From the NCBI GenBank assembly GCA_029215795.1, contig JARDYH010000005.1, positions 41,236,001 to 41,300,000 of the forward strand: DNA of 64,000 nucleotides. Reading direction: 5' to 3'. Positions within the stretch are counted from its first letter, which is position 1; every line of letters starts with the position of its first letter. The notes under the pieces were generated by a model, which worked only from the letters and a program-made list of their open reading frames with translations, was not told the origin of the DNA and did not search any database. Source of the DNA: Anniella stebbinsi (lineage: Eukaryota > Chordata > Lepidosauria > Squamata > Anniellidae). The position numbers and the translations under genes are program-made. Below, one piece after another: positions 45,041 to 55,099 of this stretch.

Positions 45041-45250
45041 ATCCCTTATAAGTCTGAATTTCTCATGGTCTACATCTGAACAACTAGCACCATGTGTAAA
45101 GTGTTACTGGGAACATATGAACTCTTTTCCATTCGTAATAGTGTATTAAATAAGATTTCTCTGATGATTCTACAAATCATTGAAAAATAGCATTACCCAA
45201 ATGTTACATGAATGTGACCAAGAGGGCTATGCAGAGAGAGGTGAACAGAA

Positions 45251-45586
45251 TTGCACCCTACTCATAAGGACTCTGAAAAAATGGTCCCTTCTTGTCTTGA
45301 TACTGACTTGATACTGACCAATAGGGATGATTTAGTGGATAAAGTGGCAGCGGGAACTCTGGGGGAAAGTGACCATGTCATACTTGAGCTCTTGATTTTA
45401 AAGGAAGCAAAAGCTGAATGTAGCCATATGCGTACTCTGGATTTCAGGAAAGCCGATTTTAATAAACAAAGAACTATGATAAGTAAGGTCCCATGGCAAG
45501 TGACCCTAATGAGAAAAGGAGTCCAAGATGGGTCGGATTTTTTAAAAAAGGAATTACAAACAATTTCAACAAGGAAAAAAAGATAG
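45251..45586 (+). pseudogene. CR1 ORF2: end of endonuclease and linker
   Basis: The 111-codon frame contains LILTNRDDLVDKV and TLGESDHVILELLI (around residues 20-49), with the SDH triad that closes the CR1 endonuclease fold. A charged linker follows. The first residues precede the truncation and are not CR1-like. It ends in a stop at 45584-45586, where intact CR1 elements run on towards the reverse transcriptase; the next piece resumes at 45606 in another frame. Confidence 0.8.
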
Positions 45587-45605
45587 AAGACAACAGAAGA
45601 AACCA

Positions 45606-46276
45606 ATGTGGCTCCACAAAAAGCTTAGAGATGACCTGAAAATAATAAAAAAGGATACACATAGGAAGTGGAAGGGAGGCCAGGCTACAAAAGAAAAGTA
45701 CAAACAAGTAGCACAGAAGTGCCAAAATGGTGTCAGGAAGGCTAAAGCTGAGAAGGAGCTGAGGCTAGCGAGGGATGCTAAAAGCAATAAAAAGGCTTTC
45801 TTCAGATACATGAATAGTAAAAGACAGAGGAAAGAAATGGTGGATAGCAAATTGGTAACAGATGACAAAGAAAAGGGCGAAGTGTTCAATTCCTACTTTG
45901 GCTCAGTCTTCTCCCAAAAGCAGGTCTATGACCCCCCTGGAAAAAGTGAAGTACAAGCTGAAGGGGCAGGATTGCAGTTTGAGATTGATAAACAAATGGT
46001 CAAAGAACACCTCATTTCTTTGAACGAGTTCAAATCTCCAGGGCCCGAAGAACTGCATCCTAGTGTAATAAAGGAGCTGGCAGAAAAACTCTCAGAACCA
46101 CTGTCTATTATCTTTGCGAAATCAAGGAAGATGTGTGAAGTGCTGGACGACTAGAGGAAGGCTAATGTTGTCCCTATCTACAAAAAGAGCAAACAGGAGG
46201 AACCTGGGAACTACAGACCATTCAGTCTGACATCCATCCCTGGGAAAATTTTGGAGCAGATTATAAAAGTCAATCT
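45606..46276 (+). pseudogene. CR1 ORF2: N-terminal reverse-transcriptase region with TAG
   Basis: The basic Lys/Arg/Ala-rich linker has KAKAEKELRLARDAKSNKKA, then FFRYMNSKRQRKE, then YFGSVFS. The motif SPGPEELHPSVIKELAE, which opens the CR1 reverse transcriptase, follows. The frame stops at TAG 46152-46154 in the place of the usual Trp of GDWRKANVVPI (TGG to TAG). It continues in the same frame with KANVVPIYKKS and NYRPFSLTSIPGKILEQII. A second stop (TAA) follows at about 46279. Confidence 0.82.
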
Positions 46277-46513
46277 GTAAACACCTTGAAAACTATGCAG
46301 TGATGACTAGAAGCCAGCATGGATTTGTCAAGAACAAATCCTGTCAGACTAATCTGATCTCATTTTTTGATTGGGTAACCTCCCTTGTGGACTGTGGGAA
46401 TGCTGTGGATATAGTATATCTTGACTTCAGCAAGATATACTTTCGGCAAAAGTGCCCCATGACGTTCTGATTAACAAACTAGTGAAAAGTGAGCTAGATG
46501 GAACAACTATTAG
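46277..46513 (+). pseudogene. CR1 ORF2: broken middle, motif A region
   Basis: Fragments SQHGFVKNKSCQTNL and VVYLDFSK-like YLDFSKIYF can be read. The motif A Asp of YLDFS is present, but the AFD that normally follows is replaced by IYF after an indel, so the frame is lost here. Confidence 0.65.
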
Positions 46514-47386
46514 GTGGATCCACAGTTGGCTACAGAATCGGACTCAAAGAGTGTCTATCAATTGTATCTTTTCACACAGGGGGAGGTAACAAGCGGGGTA
46601 CTGCAGGGCTCAGTCCTGGGCCCAGTGTTCTTCAACATTTTTATTAATGATTTGGATGACGAGGTGCAGGGAATGCTTATCAAATTTGCAGACAACACAA
46701 AATTGGGTGGGATAGCTAATACCCGGGAAGACAGAAAAAGACTCCAAAGTGATCTTGACAAACTGGAGCGCTGGGCTGAAAACAACAGAATGAAATTCAA
46801 TAGGGATAAATGCCAAGTTCTACACCTAGGAAAAAGAAACCAATGCACAGTTACAAGATGGGGGCTCAGCAATACAACAAGCGAGAAGGATCTTGGAATT
46901 GTTGTAGATCACAAGCTGAATTTGAGCCAACAGTGTGATGTGCCTGCAAAAAAAGCAAATGGTATTTTGGGCTGCATTAATAGAAGTATAGCTTCCAAAT
47001 TGCACGAGGTACTGGTTCCCCTATCTTCGGCACTGGCTAGGCCCCATCTTGAGTATTGCATCCAGTTCTGGGCACCACACTTCAAGAAGGATGCAGACAA
47101 TCTGGAGCATGTTCAGAGGAGGGCAACGAGGATGACCAGGCGTCTGGAAACAAAGCCCTATGAGGAGGGACTGAAAGAACTGGACATGTTTAGCCTGGAG
47201 ACGAGAAGATTGAGGGGAGACATGATAGCACTCTTCAAATACTTGAAAGGTTGTCACACAGACGACGGCCAGGATCTCTTCTCGATCAACCCAGAATGCA
47301 GGGCACAGAATAATGGGCTCAAGTTACAGGAAGCCAGATTCTGGCTGGACGTCAGGAAAAACTTCCTGACTGTTAAAGCAATATGA
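46514..47386 (+). pseudogene. CR1 ORF2: reverse-transcriptase motifs B-E and C-terminus
   Basis: The 290-codon frame carries motif B GVLQGSVLGP (residues 28-37; Pro of GVPQG is Leu) and NIFINDL. Motif C reads FADN where FADD is catalytic: codon 46694-46696 is AAC, so the second Asp is Asn. Further down are KFNRDKCQVLHLGK, KANGILGCI, HLEYCIQFWAPH, and the C-terminal RRATRM and RLRGDMIALFKYLKG blocks typical of CR1. The loss of the Asp alone would abolish polymerase activity. The first 25 residues come from another frame and are not CR1. The rest of the copy is open to its normal C-terminus. Confidence 0.88.
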
Positions 47387-47511
47387 CAATGGAACCAATG
47401 ACCTAGGGAGGTGGTGGGCTCTCCCACATTAGAGGCATTCAGGAGGCAGCTGGACAACCATCTGTCAGGGACGCTTTAAGGTTGATTCCTGCATTGTGCA
47501 GGGGGTTGGAT

Positions 47512-47829
47512 AGGGTGACCAGATAAAATCCAGGTCAGGGCTCATGTAACTTTAACAGTTGTAGAGAAAAGGGGATTTCAGCCAGTGTCATTTGTATGCA
47601 ATTAGTTCCTGGTGAAATTCCCTCTTCATCACAACAGTTAAAGTTGCAGGGGCCCTGCCTTCTTTTGTATATGGTCACTCTAGTATAGTGCATTCACCTT
47701 TAACTGTTGTGATGAAGAGAGATTATCACCAGGAACTAATTGCAAAGAAATGACACTGGCTGAAATTCCCTTTTCTCTACAACTGTTAAAGTTACATGAG
47801 TCCTGACCTGGATTTTATCTGGTCACCCT
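47512..47829 (+). mobile_element. Family A foldback element nested in CR1, perfect TSD
   Basis: 318 bp inserted into the CR1 3' untranslated region. The CR1 word GGGGTTGGAT occurs on both sides (47502-47511 and 47830-47839) without a mismatch, and removing the element plus one 10-mer restores a normal CR1 3' end. This independently proves both edges of the element. The internal terminus TATATGGTCACTCT closes the left unit. Confidence 0.97.
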
Positions 47830-47889
47830 GGGGTTGGATTCAATGGCCTTATAGGCCCCTTCCAACTCTACTATTCTATGATTCTATGA

Positions 47890-48455
47890 AAATTATGGCA
47901 ATTTTACTGGTTCTGCATCATAACTACTGTATCTTATATTTTCCATGTACCTGCATTGTAGGTCATGTTGCTCTTTATCTCATGTGAATAAGACTGGGAG
48001 TCAAAGATAATGACCAGAGTTTATGTCTGGCAAATTTAACTCTCTGAATTGGTTGCTGACTTCCAGGAAAGACCTACCTCATTAAGACTGCAGCTTTTGT
48101 GTTGGTTTTCCTTTAAAGGACGGGTAGAAGGCCCTGTCTCTTTGAAGTTTATTAATCATGAGTATTTCTGGAGTCAATTTCAGTATGATGCAAGGTCTCC
48201 TTTACAAATCGGAAATGTATGCGCTGACATCTCTAATCTCATGCAATACAGGCCTTTGGAAATAGAAGACAAATGAGAACAATATGGGACCTTTTTCCTT
48301 GCTCTGAGAAATGAAGGGGACAAAAATGGTTTGCAGATTTGGAAATCTGAATCCATTAAGGCAAGGTTTCTCAACTTTCTGAGCTTCTGAGGCCCACTGC
48401 TGATACAGAAAAGCTGTGGTTAATTTTCAGTTCCAATAATAATATTGATCTGTTG
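47890..48455. other. Unique non-coding DNA
   Basis: Nothing recognisable. Confidence 0.45.
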
Positions 48456-48458
48456 TAG

Positions 48459-48479
48459 CACACACACACACACACGCGC

Positions 48480-48510
<31 letters not shown>
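48459..48510. repeat. (CA)n then (TG)n microsatellite pair
   Basis: A CA run (48459-48475) and a TG run (48485-48510) face each other across GCGCTATATG, making a hairpin-capable simple repeat. Confidence 0.9.
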
Positions 48511-48970
48511 TACAAAATGTGGAGTGGCAGTAAGGCATTTTGGGATGGATGGGAGAGCAAGTGCCAGATTCGGAGAAATGTCAGGGGTGGGCATGTTTGG
48601 GCTCCTGCTGAGGGTGCAGCAGGAGCACATCCCAGCAGAGTTAGTTCTCTTCTTTGCCATCGCAACCTGCTTGTTCACCTGCCTCTCACTCTGACCCAGG
48701 CAATAAGCTCATTAGGGCAACCAAGAAGGGATGAGGTGGGCCAAGAGATGGCAGGGATATTGGAGAAAACCTGAAGATTCCTTGGCCATGTTACAACTCA
48801 TGCTATTATCTAGAATTCCCTGGCTGATCTTGAATCCTTTTTGTAGAAGAATGGCCCTAGGCCTGGAACCTTTATCTGTGGGCATCCAATTCCTCAGGCC
48901 AACATCAATTATCCTCCATACCATCCCTTGAGGTCCATTTACTCTGAAAGTCCAAGACCTCTACTAAACT

Positions 48971-49204
48971 GGCCTCATCTACACCAAGCAGGATATGGCA
49001 CTATGAAAGTGGTATGAAAGCAGTATATAAAAGGCAGGAGACACACCACTGCTTTATAGTGGTATTGAAGTGCGCTGACAACTGTTGGAGCCCATTGACA
49101 CATGCCATGTACAGCTTTCATAGTGCTGTATCCTGCTTGGCGTGGCTCCTGCCGTTTATATACTGCCTTCGTAGTACAATATCCTGCTTGGTGTAGATGA
49201 AGCC
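48971..49204. mobile_element. Family C element, copy 7, with 25-bp ends
   Basis: Left end GGCCTCATCTACACCAAGCA and its inverted copy TGCTTGGTGTAGATGAAGCC span about 25 bp with one mismatch, extended by GGATA/TATCC. The interior includes CAACTGTTGGAGCCCATTG and two further GCAGTATATAAA/TTTATATACTGCC blocks that pair. Flanks ACTAAACT and ACTGACCC allow a weak 8-bp duplication (5 of 8). 234 bp. Confidence 0.7.
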
Positions 49205-49209
49205 ACTGA

Positions 49210-49715
49210 CCCTTTGGGGATCTGCTTTGAGAGAGGTGTGTCCATGGTGCACACAAAGCAATGTTCTGAATCGTTTAACCGTTTCAGCTGCTTTTACTTA
49301 AGGTACAGTGCAGAATATGTTTTTAATGGCTTTTCTTGCTGCCGTTTTAAAACCGTCTGTTTAATATTGCTCCTTGAGCAGAGCAATCCTAAATGTGTGT
49401 GTTGGTCCGGAGGAGCTGTCCCTTCTTAAGCACTGCCGGCTCATGTCAGCCAAGGCAGAGGGTTAGGGCGAATGCAGTGTTTGTCTTTTCCCTCTCTCAT
49501 TGCCTCCAGTGGAAGAGAATTTACTTCCCAACTTTTGGGCTGTTTGGGGTTATGCCAAGTGAATAAGGGGACCCAAGATCTTACAGGCTGTAGACTCCCT
49601 TGACATACCTGAAAACCACCCCAGTTTCATCTCCATGGTGAGCATAGCACTGCCGAGGGGGTGGGGGGTGGGGAGTCACAGTAGCAAAAAACTTTGCCAC
49701 TGTCCAGGAAGACTT
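49210..49715. other. Unique non-coding DNA
   Basis: A short family J-like word (GCAATCCTAAATGTGTG) lies near 49380. No coding motif. Confidence 0.4.
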
Positions 49716-49722
49716 TCCATGG

Positions 49723-49751
49723 GAGAGAGAGAGAGAGAGAGAAACATCCAA

Positions 49752-49783
<32 letters not shown>
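49723..49783. repeat. (GA)n and (GT)n microsatellites
   Basis: A GA run (about 49723-49742) and a GT run (about 49757-49783) are separated by 15 bp. Confidence 0.9.
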
Positions 49784-49784
<1 letters not shown>

Positions 49785-49816
49785 ATGTGTGCGTGCATAG
49801 GATTGCTCCTTTAGTT

Positions 49817-49953
49817 CAGCCTTTCCCAACCAGGTGCCCTTCAGATGTTTTTGACTTCCACTCTCATCAGCCCCAGCCAGGAGAGCCAATGGTCAGGGAT
49901 GATGGGAACTGCAGTCTAAGGCACCTGTTGAGCACCAAATTGGACAACCTTGC
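49817..49953. repeat. Family D hairpin repeat, copy 8
   Basis: Left arm TTTCCCAACCAGGTGCCCTT and right arm AGGCACCTGTTGAGCACC pair. The core CTCATCAGCCCCAGCCAG and GGTCAGGGATGATGGGAACT is close to the family consensus. Confidence 0.75.
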
Positions 49954-50004
49954 CTTAAATGTTTGAATTTATTTTATATGAGGGTGGTGCTGGCCTCTGA
50001 AATG

Positions 50005-50207
50005 TCATGTAGCTCAGTGTGATAGAGCACATGTTTTGCATGCAGAAGGTCCCAGGTTCGAGCTCTGGCTTCTCCAGGTAGGATGAGGAAAGAATCCTGC
50101 CTGAAACCCTGGAAAGCCATTGCTGCCAGCCCATGTCAACAATACTAGGCTAGATGGACCCATGGTCTGATTCAGTATAAGGCAGCTTCCTGTGTTCCTG
50201 TGTTCAC
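50005..50207 (+). mobile_element. tRNA-derived SINE, plus strand
   Basis: The head TGTAGCTCAGTGTGATAGAG is A-box-like and GGTTCGAGCTC is B-box-like. The core CCTGCCTGAAACCCTGGAAA and the tail GATGGACCCATGGTCTGATT then TATAAGGCAGCTTCC follow. It is the same family as 3433-3650. The tail resembles that of family K, as expected if both use the same LINE machinery. Confidence 0.87.
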
Positions 50208-50236
50208 ATGCTGTTTTAATATGATTGAATTCTTTT

Positions 50237-50711
50237 AGGATTATCCATCGCTTGGAAATTCAGTCCTTTGGGGCTTGACAGACTTCCACTGCCTACCAGA
50301 CTCAGCACCACAGGTTTTCCCCAAACTCTGGGAACTTTTTCCCATTTTTATTTTTTTTTGGTGTTAGCTGAAAATTGAGCAAATATAGTTATGCACAAAT
50401 TGCAGTCCATTTTTTGTGCAGATTTGTATAAGTTGCATACATTGTGGCTGTAATTTTCATAATTTCCACAAATTCTGACTGTAATTTGCATAACTTCCAC
50501 AAATTGCACCCATACTTTGCGCAAATTGCACAAATTACACAAATTCTGGCTTTAATTTGGACAAATTCAAAAACATGGAAAATCTATTCACTGGCCTGAC
50601 TTGCTGCAGACCGAGTTGGGCCAGTTAATGGAAAATGGATAGAAGCCTAGGGGGCCAAGCCAAGAAAATATTGTTGAGCTTTACCCCCAAACAGATTCCT
50701 CCAACATCCCT
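50237..50711. mobile_element. Family B foldback element with AATTTGCACAAATT words, copy 2
   Basis: It aligns with 2922-3403 along most of its length: the AGGATTATCCATCGCTTGG start, CCCCAAACTCTGGGAAC, the AATTTG/CAAATT array, GACTTGCTGCAGACCGAGTT, and the end CCAACATCCCT. A target duplication is only weakly visible in AT-rich flanks. Confidence 0.7.
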
Positions 50712-50714
50712 AAT

Positions 50715-51500
50715 TTTTAAATTGGAATTCTGTTTTTATTATTTTTATTGTGTAAGCCAAGTTGGGAAGGCAGGCCCTAAAAGGCATCTTGTGCATACTT
50801 TAAACAAGTAAATGAATTGTCCTGAAATTTGCCCTTGGTTGGCTAAATACAGAGTCACTTCTGAAATGTGAAAAGCAGTAAGCACAAGGAAGATGGAGTT
50901 CTTGGTTGCGAATGGATGATTACATGTTTAGCCTTTTTGCAAGCTGTTAGAATTCCCATAGGATATGTTTCTATATTCCGAAACCACAGTGCTACCTCAA
51001 CTGTCCCCTTCATTAAATCCTATGCATGACATAATACTAGTTCATTATCTCAACAGGTTGCCAAGTAATTAAAGAACCTTCTTGAAGAACAGTCCTTCAA
51101 GATCCTCTCTCTTGGGTGTTGAGCCTATATATTCATTCATTTAGATTTATAGCATGTCTCAAACCAAAGTCTTGGGCCAGGCAATAAAATAATAAAATTC
51201 CCAGTCAAACAAGAATCGTAGAAGTTGATCACTTTGTAACATCCTTTACATATTCCCACCGTCCTTTGCTGACTTACCCCTTACAATGCTCCCCAATGCC
51301 ATTACTTGCACCATGGCAATGTTAAGGTGTTACAATGATTTCTTTCCCATTACATTTTCTCAATGGATAAGCCATGCTCTCCACGTACACATGTGAAACA
51401 TTCTTTCCTTGTGCATAGGCACTGGTAAAAATAGCCATGATGCAACCTGTAAATAAAGGTTATAATCAACTCTTTTGCACTTTGAATTTCTGAATAAAAA
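50715..51500. other. Unique AT-rich DNA
   Basis: Nothing recognisable. Confidence 0.45.
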
Positions 51501-51502
51501 TT

Positions 51503-51503
51503 A

Positions 51504-51544
<41 letters not shown>
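51503..51544. repeat. (CT)n(CA)n compound microsatellite
   Basis: About nine CT units then about eleven CA units. Confidence 0.93.
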
Positions 51545-51549
51545 TCTTT

Positions 51550-51970
51550 TGTTGATACAAACAGGGCTGGCCCTGCTATGCAGCAGAATGAAGCAATCTG
51601 CTTTGGGTGGCACCATGAAGGGGGAAATCAAAGAAGGAGGGGAAAAATCATGTCTCAATTGTTCAGTATGGCTGTTTAATGTTTTGGACCCACACATGTG
51701 TTGGAGAGGAGCACTTTCAGGCAGCAAAATGTCTTGGGCTGGCACAGAATACAAAGCAAAATATGTCAGTTAACTGGATGGAAAGTGTTCTATTTTTAAA
51801 TTGTGAAAAGTAGTGTGCTCAAATATTGTTTTTCCCCAGTGTGCATGTGTATTTTTTGTTCTCTATGTTTTATATTTTTCACAATAAAAAGGAAATCATT
51901 CCTACATTCACTTTTTTTTTCTGTTCAGCATTACATGTTGCACTTTAACAGGAAACAGGTTAGTCACATC
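51550..51970. other. Unique non-coding DNA
   Basis: Nothing recognisable. Confidence 0.4.
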
Positions 51971-51975
51971 AAATG

Positions 51976-52115
51976 TCTACAATAGTGCTTTATCTACAAT
52001 AGTGCTTTATAATGGTTTATAACAGTATTGACACTGTTAGAATCCCTAACACATTCAATATACTGTTTTCAAACTGCTTTCAAAGTGTTATATCCTGCTT
52101 GGTGTAGATCTGGCC
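51976..52115 (-). mobile_element. Family C MITE, copy 8, with duplicated left end
   Basis: Right end CCTGCTTGGTGTAGATCTGG. Left end TCTACAATAGTGCTTTA occurs twice in tandem (51976-51992 and 51993-52009), a 17-bp duplication. The centre has ACTGTTAGAATCCC instead of the usual GGGCCC. Confidence 0.7.
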
Positions 52116-52119
52116 TAGA

Positions 52120-52315
52120 TTCTCTCCATGAACACTTGAGACCACAATCTCATGTATTTTTAGACAGAAAAAAATCCTACAATTTTATTTATTTATTAAA
52201 ATGTATGTATTCTGCCCTGTATCACTGGGATCTCAGGGTGGCGTACAGATAAAATCAGAATGATATAAACATAATTAATTTACACAACTAAAAACAATTC
52301 CCAGTATGCCCCCCT
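52120..52315. other. Non-coding DNA with an eroded LINE tail
   Basis: TTTATTTATTTATTAAAATG at about 52181-52200, with CTGCCC...GGGTGGCGTACA downstream, looks like an inverted (AAAT)n-tailed LINE 3' end, strongly diverged. Confidence 0.4.
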
Positions 52316-52316
52316 A

Positions 52317-52395
52317 GCATGGCTGGCTGGAGGGATGATGGGAGTTGTAGGACCTTTTTTCCTGTCTTAATAGGATTGTGCCCTAAGTTGATTAA
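52317..52395. repeat. Half-copies of family D and J
   Basis: GCATGGCTGGCTGGAGGGAT with GATGGGAGTTGTAGGACC, then TTAATAGGATTGTGCCCTAA. The same order of halves occurs, inverted, around 27055-27110. Confidence 0.5.
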
Positions 52396-52399
52396 GAAA

Positions 52400-53670
52400 C
52401 AACAACAAATAATACACTTTCTCCATCCTGTCACTAAATAAATTCTGGTTGATCTACACATTGAATTAGAAATGTGAAAAAATAGAAACGGGCCACAATC
52501 CAACAGAGCGCTGCCCTGATGAACACAGACATCAATGGGTTTGATAGTGCTGGCTGCAGGTTTGGGAAGGCATTTGGGCAAGGTGCACCTTCTCACTGCC
52601 CTTGTCACCAGCTGCTATTATCATTGGTCATCATTGCTGCCACTTGCTTGCTTGACAGGCAGATGCCAGTAAGCAAGTAGGTCATGATATTTACTGCTCC
52701 ACCTTCTCACCACCTCCGTTATGTGGGCCAGAGCAAGAGGCAGGTGAACAAGCTGGTTGCAGTGGTGAAATCAGAGGAGCAAGTCCAGTGGGCTCTTATA
52801 ACAGGGCCTGTTCTGGGGTATGGGCCCTTAGCAGATGCCCAACCATTCTTACCCTTGACACCAGCTCTGTGTTTTGAGTGTTGATTATATGTTGAATTGT
52901 GGCCATGATGTACAGGCAGAAAAGTCTATATTCAGAATTTTTGCCCAATTCTGCCCATCATGCCCAAATTTCTCTCAATGGCATGTTTCCCTACATTCCA
53001 TTTATCTCCTCCAAAATTCTTCCCAGGAATCCCCATTGAAGGTAAATGTGTGAAAGGGTGCCAGCTTCTGCTCGGGGTGGGGGGAGGAGGATGGGCTACT
53101 GTTGTAATGGGGAGAGGAAGAGTGGAATAAGAGAGATAAACCAACATGGCTGAAAAATAGATGCTGCATTAGAGGGACCTCATTTGATCTGATCCAGTGA
53201 AGTGGTTCTTCTTACTGCTCCAGTGGAGAGGTTCTAACCCTGAAGCCCAGCCAGTTACCAGGGATGGAGTCAGAGATATACAAAGCAGAGAGAAGATCCT
53301 ACTTCTAAGCATCTTGGTTTAAAATGTAACAAGGTTGCAAGATGTGTTCTAATATGTGCCAAGCACTAGTCAATCATTCCAGCAATACCTCTCCACTGGA
53401 GACCAGAAACAGGTTCATTTCTCGCTGCATGGCTTCGACTCATAGGACCACCTGGAAGAAGTTATAGGCTTCCATATAAGGGATGTAGAACATCCCAGTG
53501 TGTACAGTAGCACGAAGTTGCAGTGCATGCGCACCCCCACACCCCCACACCCCAGTTGGGATCCAGCAGAGCTTAAATTTAGCTTTTTCAAAATTACACA
53601 CTATTACTTTGAAACATTAAACAGCCAGTCTCAAACAAATACAATAGCGTTATCTAACCATTGGCCAAGT
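52400..53670. other. Unique non-coding DNA
   Basis: A short direct repeat of ACCCCCACACC lies near 53532. No recognisable coding motif. Confidence 0.45.
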
Positions 53671-53677
53671 ACACGCT

Positions 53678-53888
53678 GGCTGGTTTTGGACGACATATTA
53701 GGCAACGGGGCTTCGGGCTAAACAACGTGCAAGCCTGTTGTTTCTCTCCATTGCTTAATTGGGCGGAATAGAATACTGTCAGTTGTGTGTGCGTGGTGTG
53801 TAACCCTCCACACAACACAATAAGCAACACAACTGACGATTGTTTCAACCCCCCCCCCCGCTGCTTAATGTGTCGTCTGAAACTAGCC
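53678..53888. mobile_element. MITE-like element with 33-bp inverted ends (family I)
   Basis: Left end GGCTGGTTTTGGACGACATA and right end TGTGTCGTCTGAAACTAGCC pair over about 33 bp with a handful of mismatches. The interior has ACAACACAATAAGCAACACA and related dyads and a C-run at 53851-53860. 211 bp, no coding sequence. Confidence 0.75.
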
Positions 53889-53894
53889 TATATC

Positions 53895-54235
53895 TCGTTC
53901 TTGCCATGTTTGATGTCATTGTTGGTAATTGACAGTCAGGGTAATGCGGGTTGGTGACAACGATAGCGAAATAAAATTGTGAATCCATACAATTATTCAG
54001 AAATAAATTTTACTACATTTCTTATGACTCAGTTCTAAATAAAATTTCAGCTCTAGCGATTGAAAGAAAAAGCAGTACTGAACTAGAAATGCAATTCCAT
54101 TAGGAAAGGGGAGAGTAGCATGGGCAAACAGCAGAGATCTACATTGGTTTTCTGCACTATTAAGACCTCACCACCCCACAACTTCTCCCATCTTGATAGC
54201 TTGTGCTTTTTTCTCTGATTTTGAACTTGTGTGGA
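53895..54235. other. Unique AT-rich DNA
   Basis: Nothing recognisable. Confidence 0.4.
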
Positions 54236-54248
54236 CTGAGCTGGTCAT

Positions 54249-54463
54249 TTATTTATTTATTTATTTATTTATTACATTTGTATACCGCCCCATAGCCGAA
54301 GCTCTCTGGGCGGTTTACATAGGATTAAAAACAATTAAAAACAATATACAAAAATTAAAACAGCAAAAACATACAACATACACACAATCTGTACATTTAA
54401 AAACCACTTCAACACTTCAAAAAAAACACAAAACAAACAAAAAAAAAACAAAACAAAAAAAAA
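54249..54463 (-). mobile_element. L2-like LINE 3' end, minus strand, 8-bp TSD
   Basis: On the plus strand it opens with a TTTA run, then ATACCGCCCCATAGCCG/CTCTCTGGGCGG, and ends in A-rich AAACAAAAC words. CTGGTCAT flanks both sides (54241-54248 and 54464-54471). About 165 bp are identical to 62549-62776, so both copies are recent. Any open frame here is untranslated LINE tail. Confidence 0.85.
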
Positions 54464-54474
54464 CTGGTCATCAG

Positions 54475-54800
54475 TTGCAATTGTAGCGGTGAATATAGGC
54501 ATGAATGGAGACGTACAAAGCACCAGTTGAACATTTTCATTTTCTCACATTCATTACTTAGCTTAAAGTACAACACATGCACACACACACATTATGAAAG
54601 TACAGGCAAAACATGCAATCTACTGTTCTCATTGCTTTTTGTTTTTGTTTTAAACTCCCTTATCAATTTCAATGCCTTGTTTTCCTGCTTCAACACATGT
54701 TGCTGTAACCTGCCCTGAGATTTAGGGATAAGCGAATAAAGAGATTGAAAGAATGAAAAAGTTCACCAACCAGAGGTTGGCTTACGCATGCATGTATGCA
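54475..54800. other. Unique AT-rich DNA
   Basis: A short CA run lies near 54580. Nothing else. Confidence 0.4.
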
Positions 54801-54802
54801 TT

Positions 54803-54828
54803 CTCTCTCTCTCTCTCTCTCTCTCTCG
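54803..54828. repeat. (CT)n microsatellite
   Basis: About 13 CT units. Confidence 0.93.
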
Positions 54829-54984
54829 TTCAGATCCTTCCCCTTGTGGCTGTGACAAGTACTGCCAGACCAGCATGCGCTGCTTCTGGGAGCAGAATAT
54901 GCAGCTGCAGCAGCAGGCCTTATGCTGGGAGGTAAGGCAGGGCAGCCAGCTCTGTTGATACCTGAGGCTATCACCCTCTTTGGC

Positions 54985-55095
54985 TAGTCTGCTCTGTTGA
55001 CTGGCCCATAGGCAGCTGGTTGGCCAGTGCAGAATGCTGAACCTATCTAGGCCTTTGTTCTGATCCAGCAGGACTCTTCTTATGCTCTTATGAAA
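54985..55095 (+). mobile_element. Family K tail, uninterrupted copy
   Basis: GGTTGGCCAGTGCAGAATGC, then TAGGCCTTTGTTCTGATCCA, then ACTCTTCTTATGCTCTTATG. It is the reference for the two interrupted copies at 24.4 and 25.7 kb. Confidence 0.6.
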
Positions 55096-55099
55096 CTCT

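Larger units (their letters stand above)
45240..47889 (+). mobile_element. 5'-truncated CR1 LINE, with nested family A element
   Basis: From the end of the endonuclease to the tail, this is a CR1 (chicken-repeat-1 type) element. The end reads CCAACTCTACTATTCTATGA with the usual ATTCTATG repeat and no poly-A. Reverse-transcriptase fragments run through several frames. The 3' untranslated region is split by the 318-bp family A element at 47512. All lesions and the truncation make it a dead copy. Confidence 0.92.
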
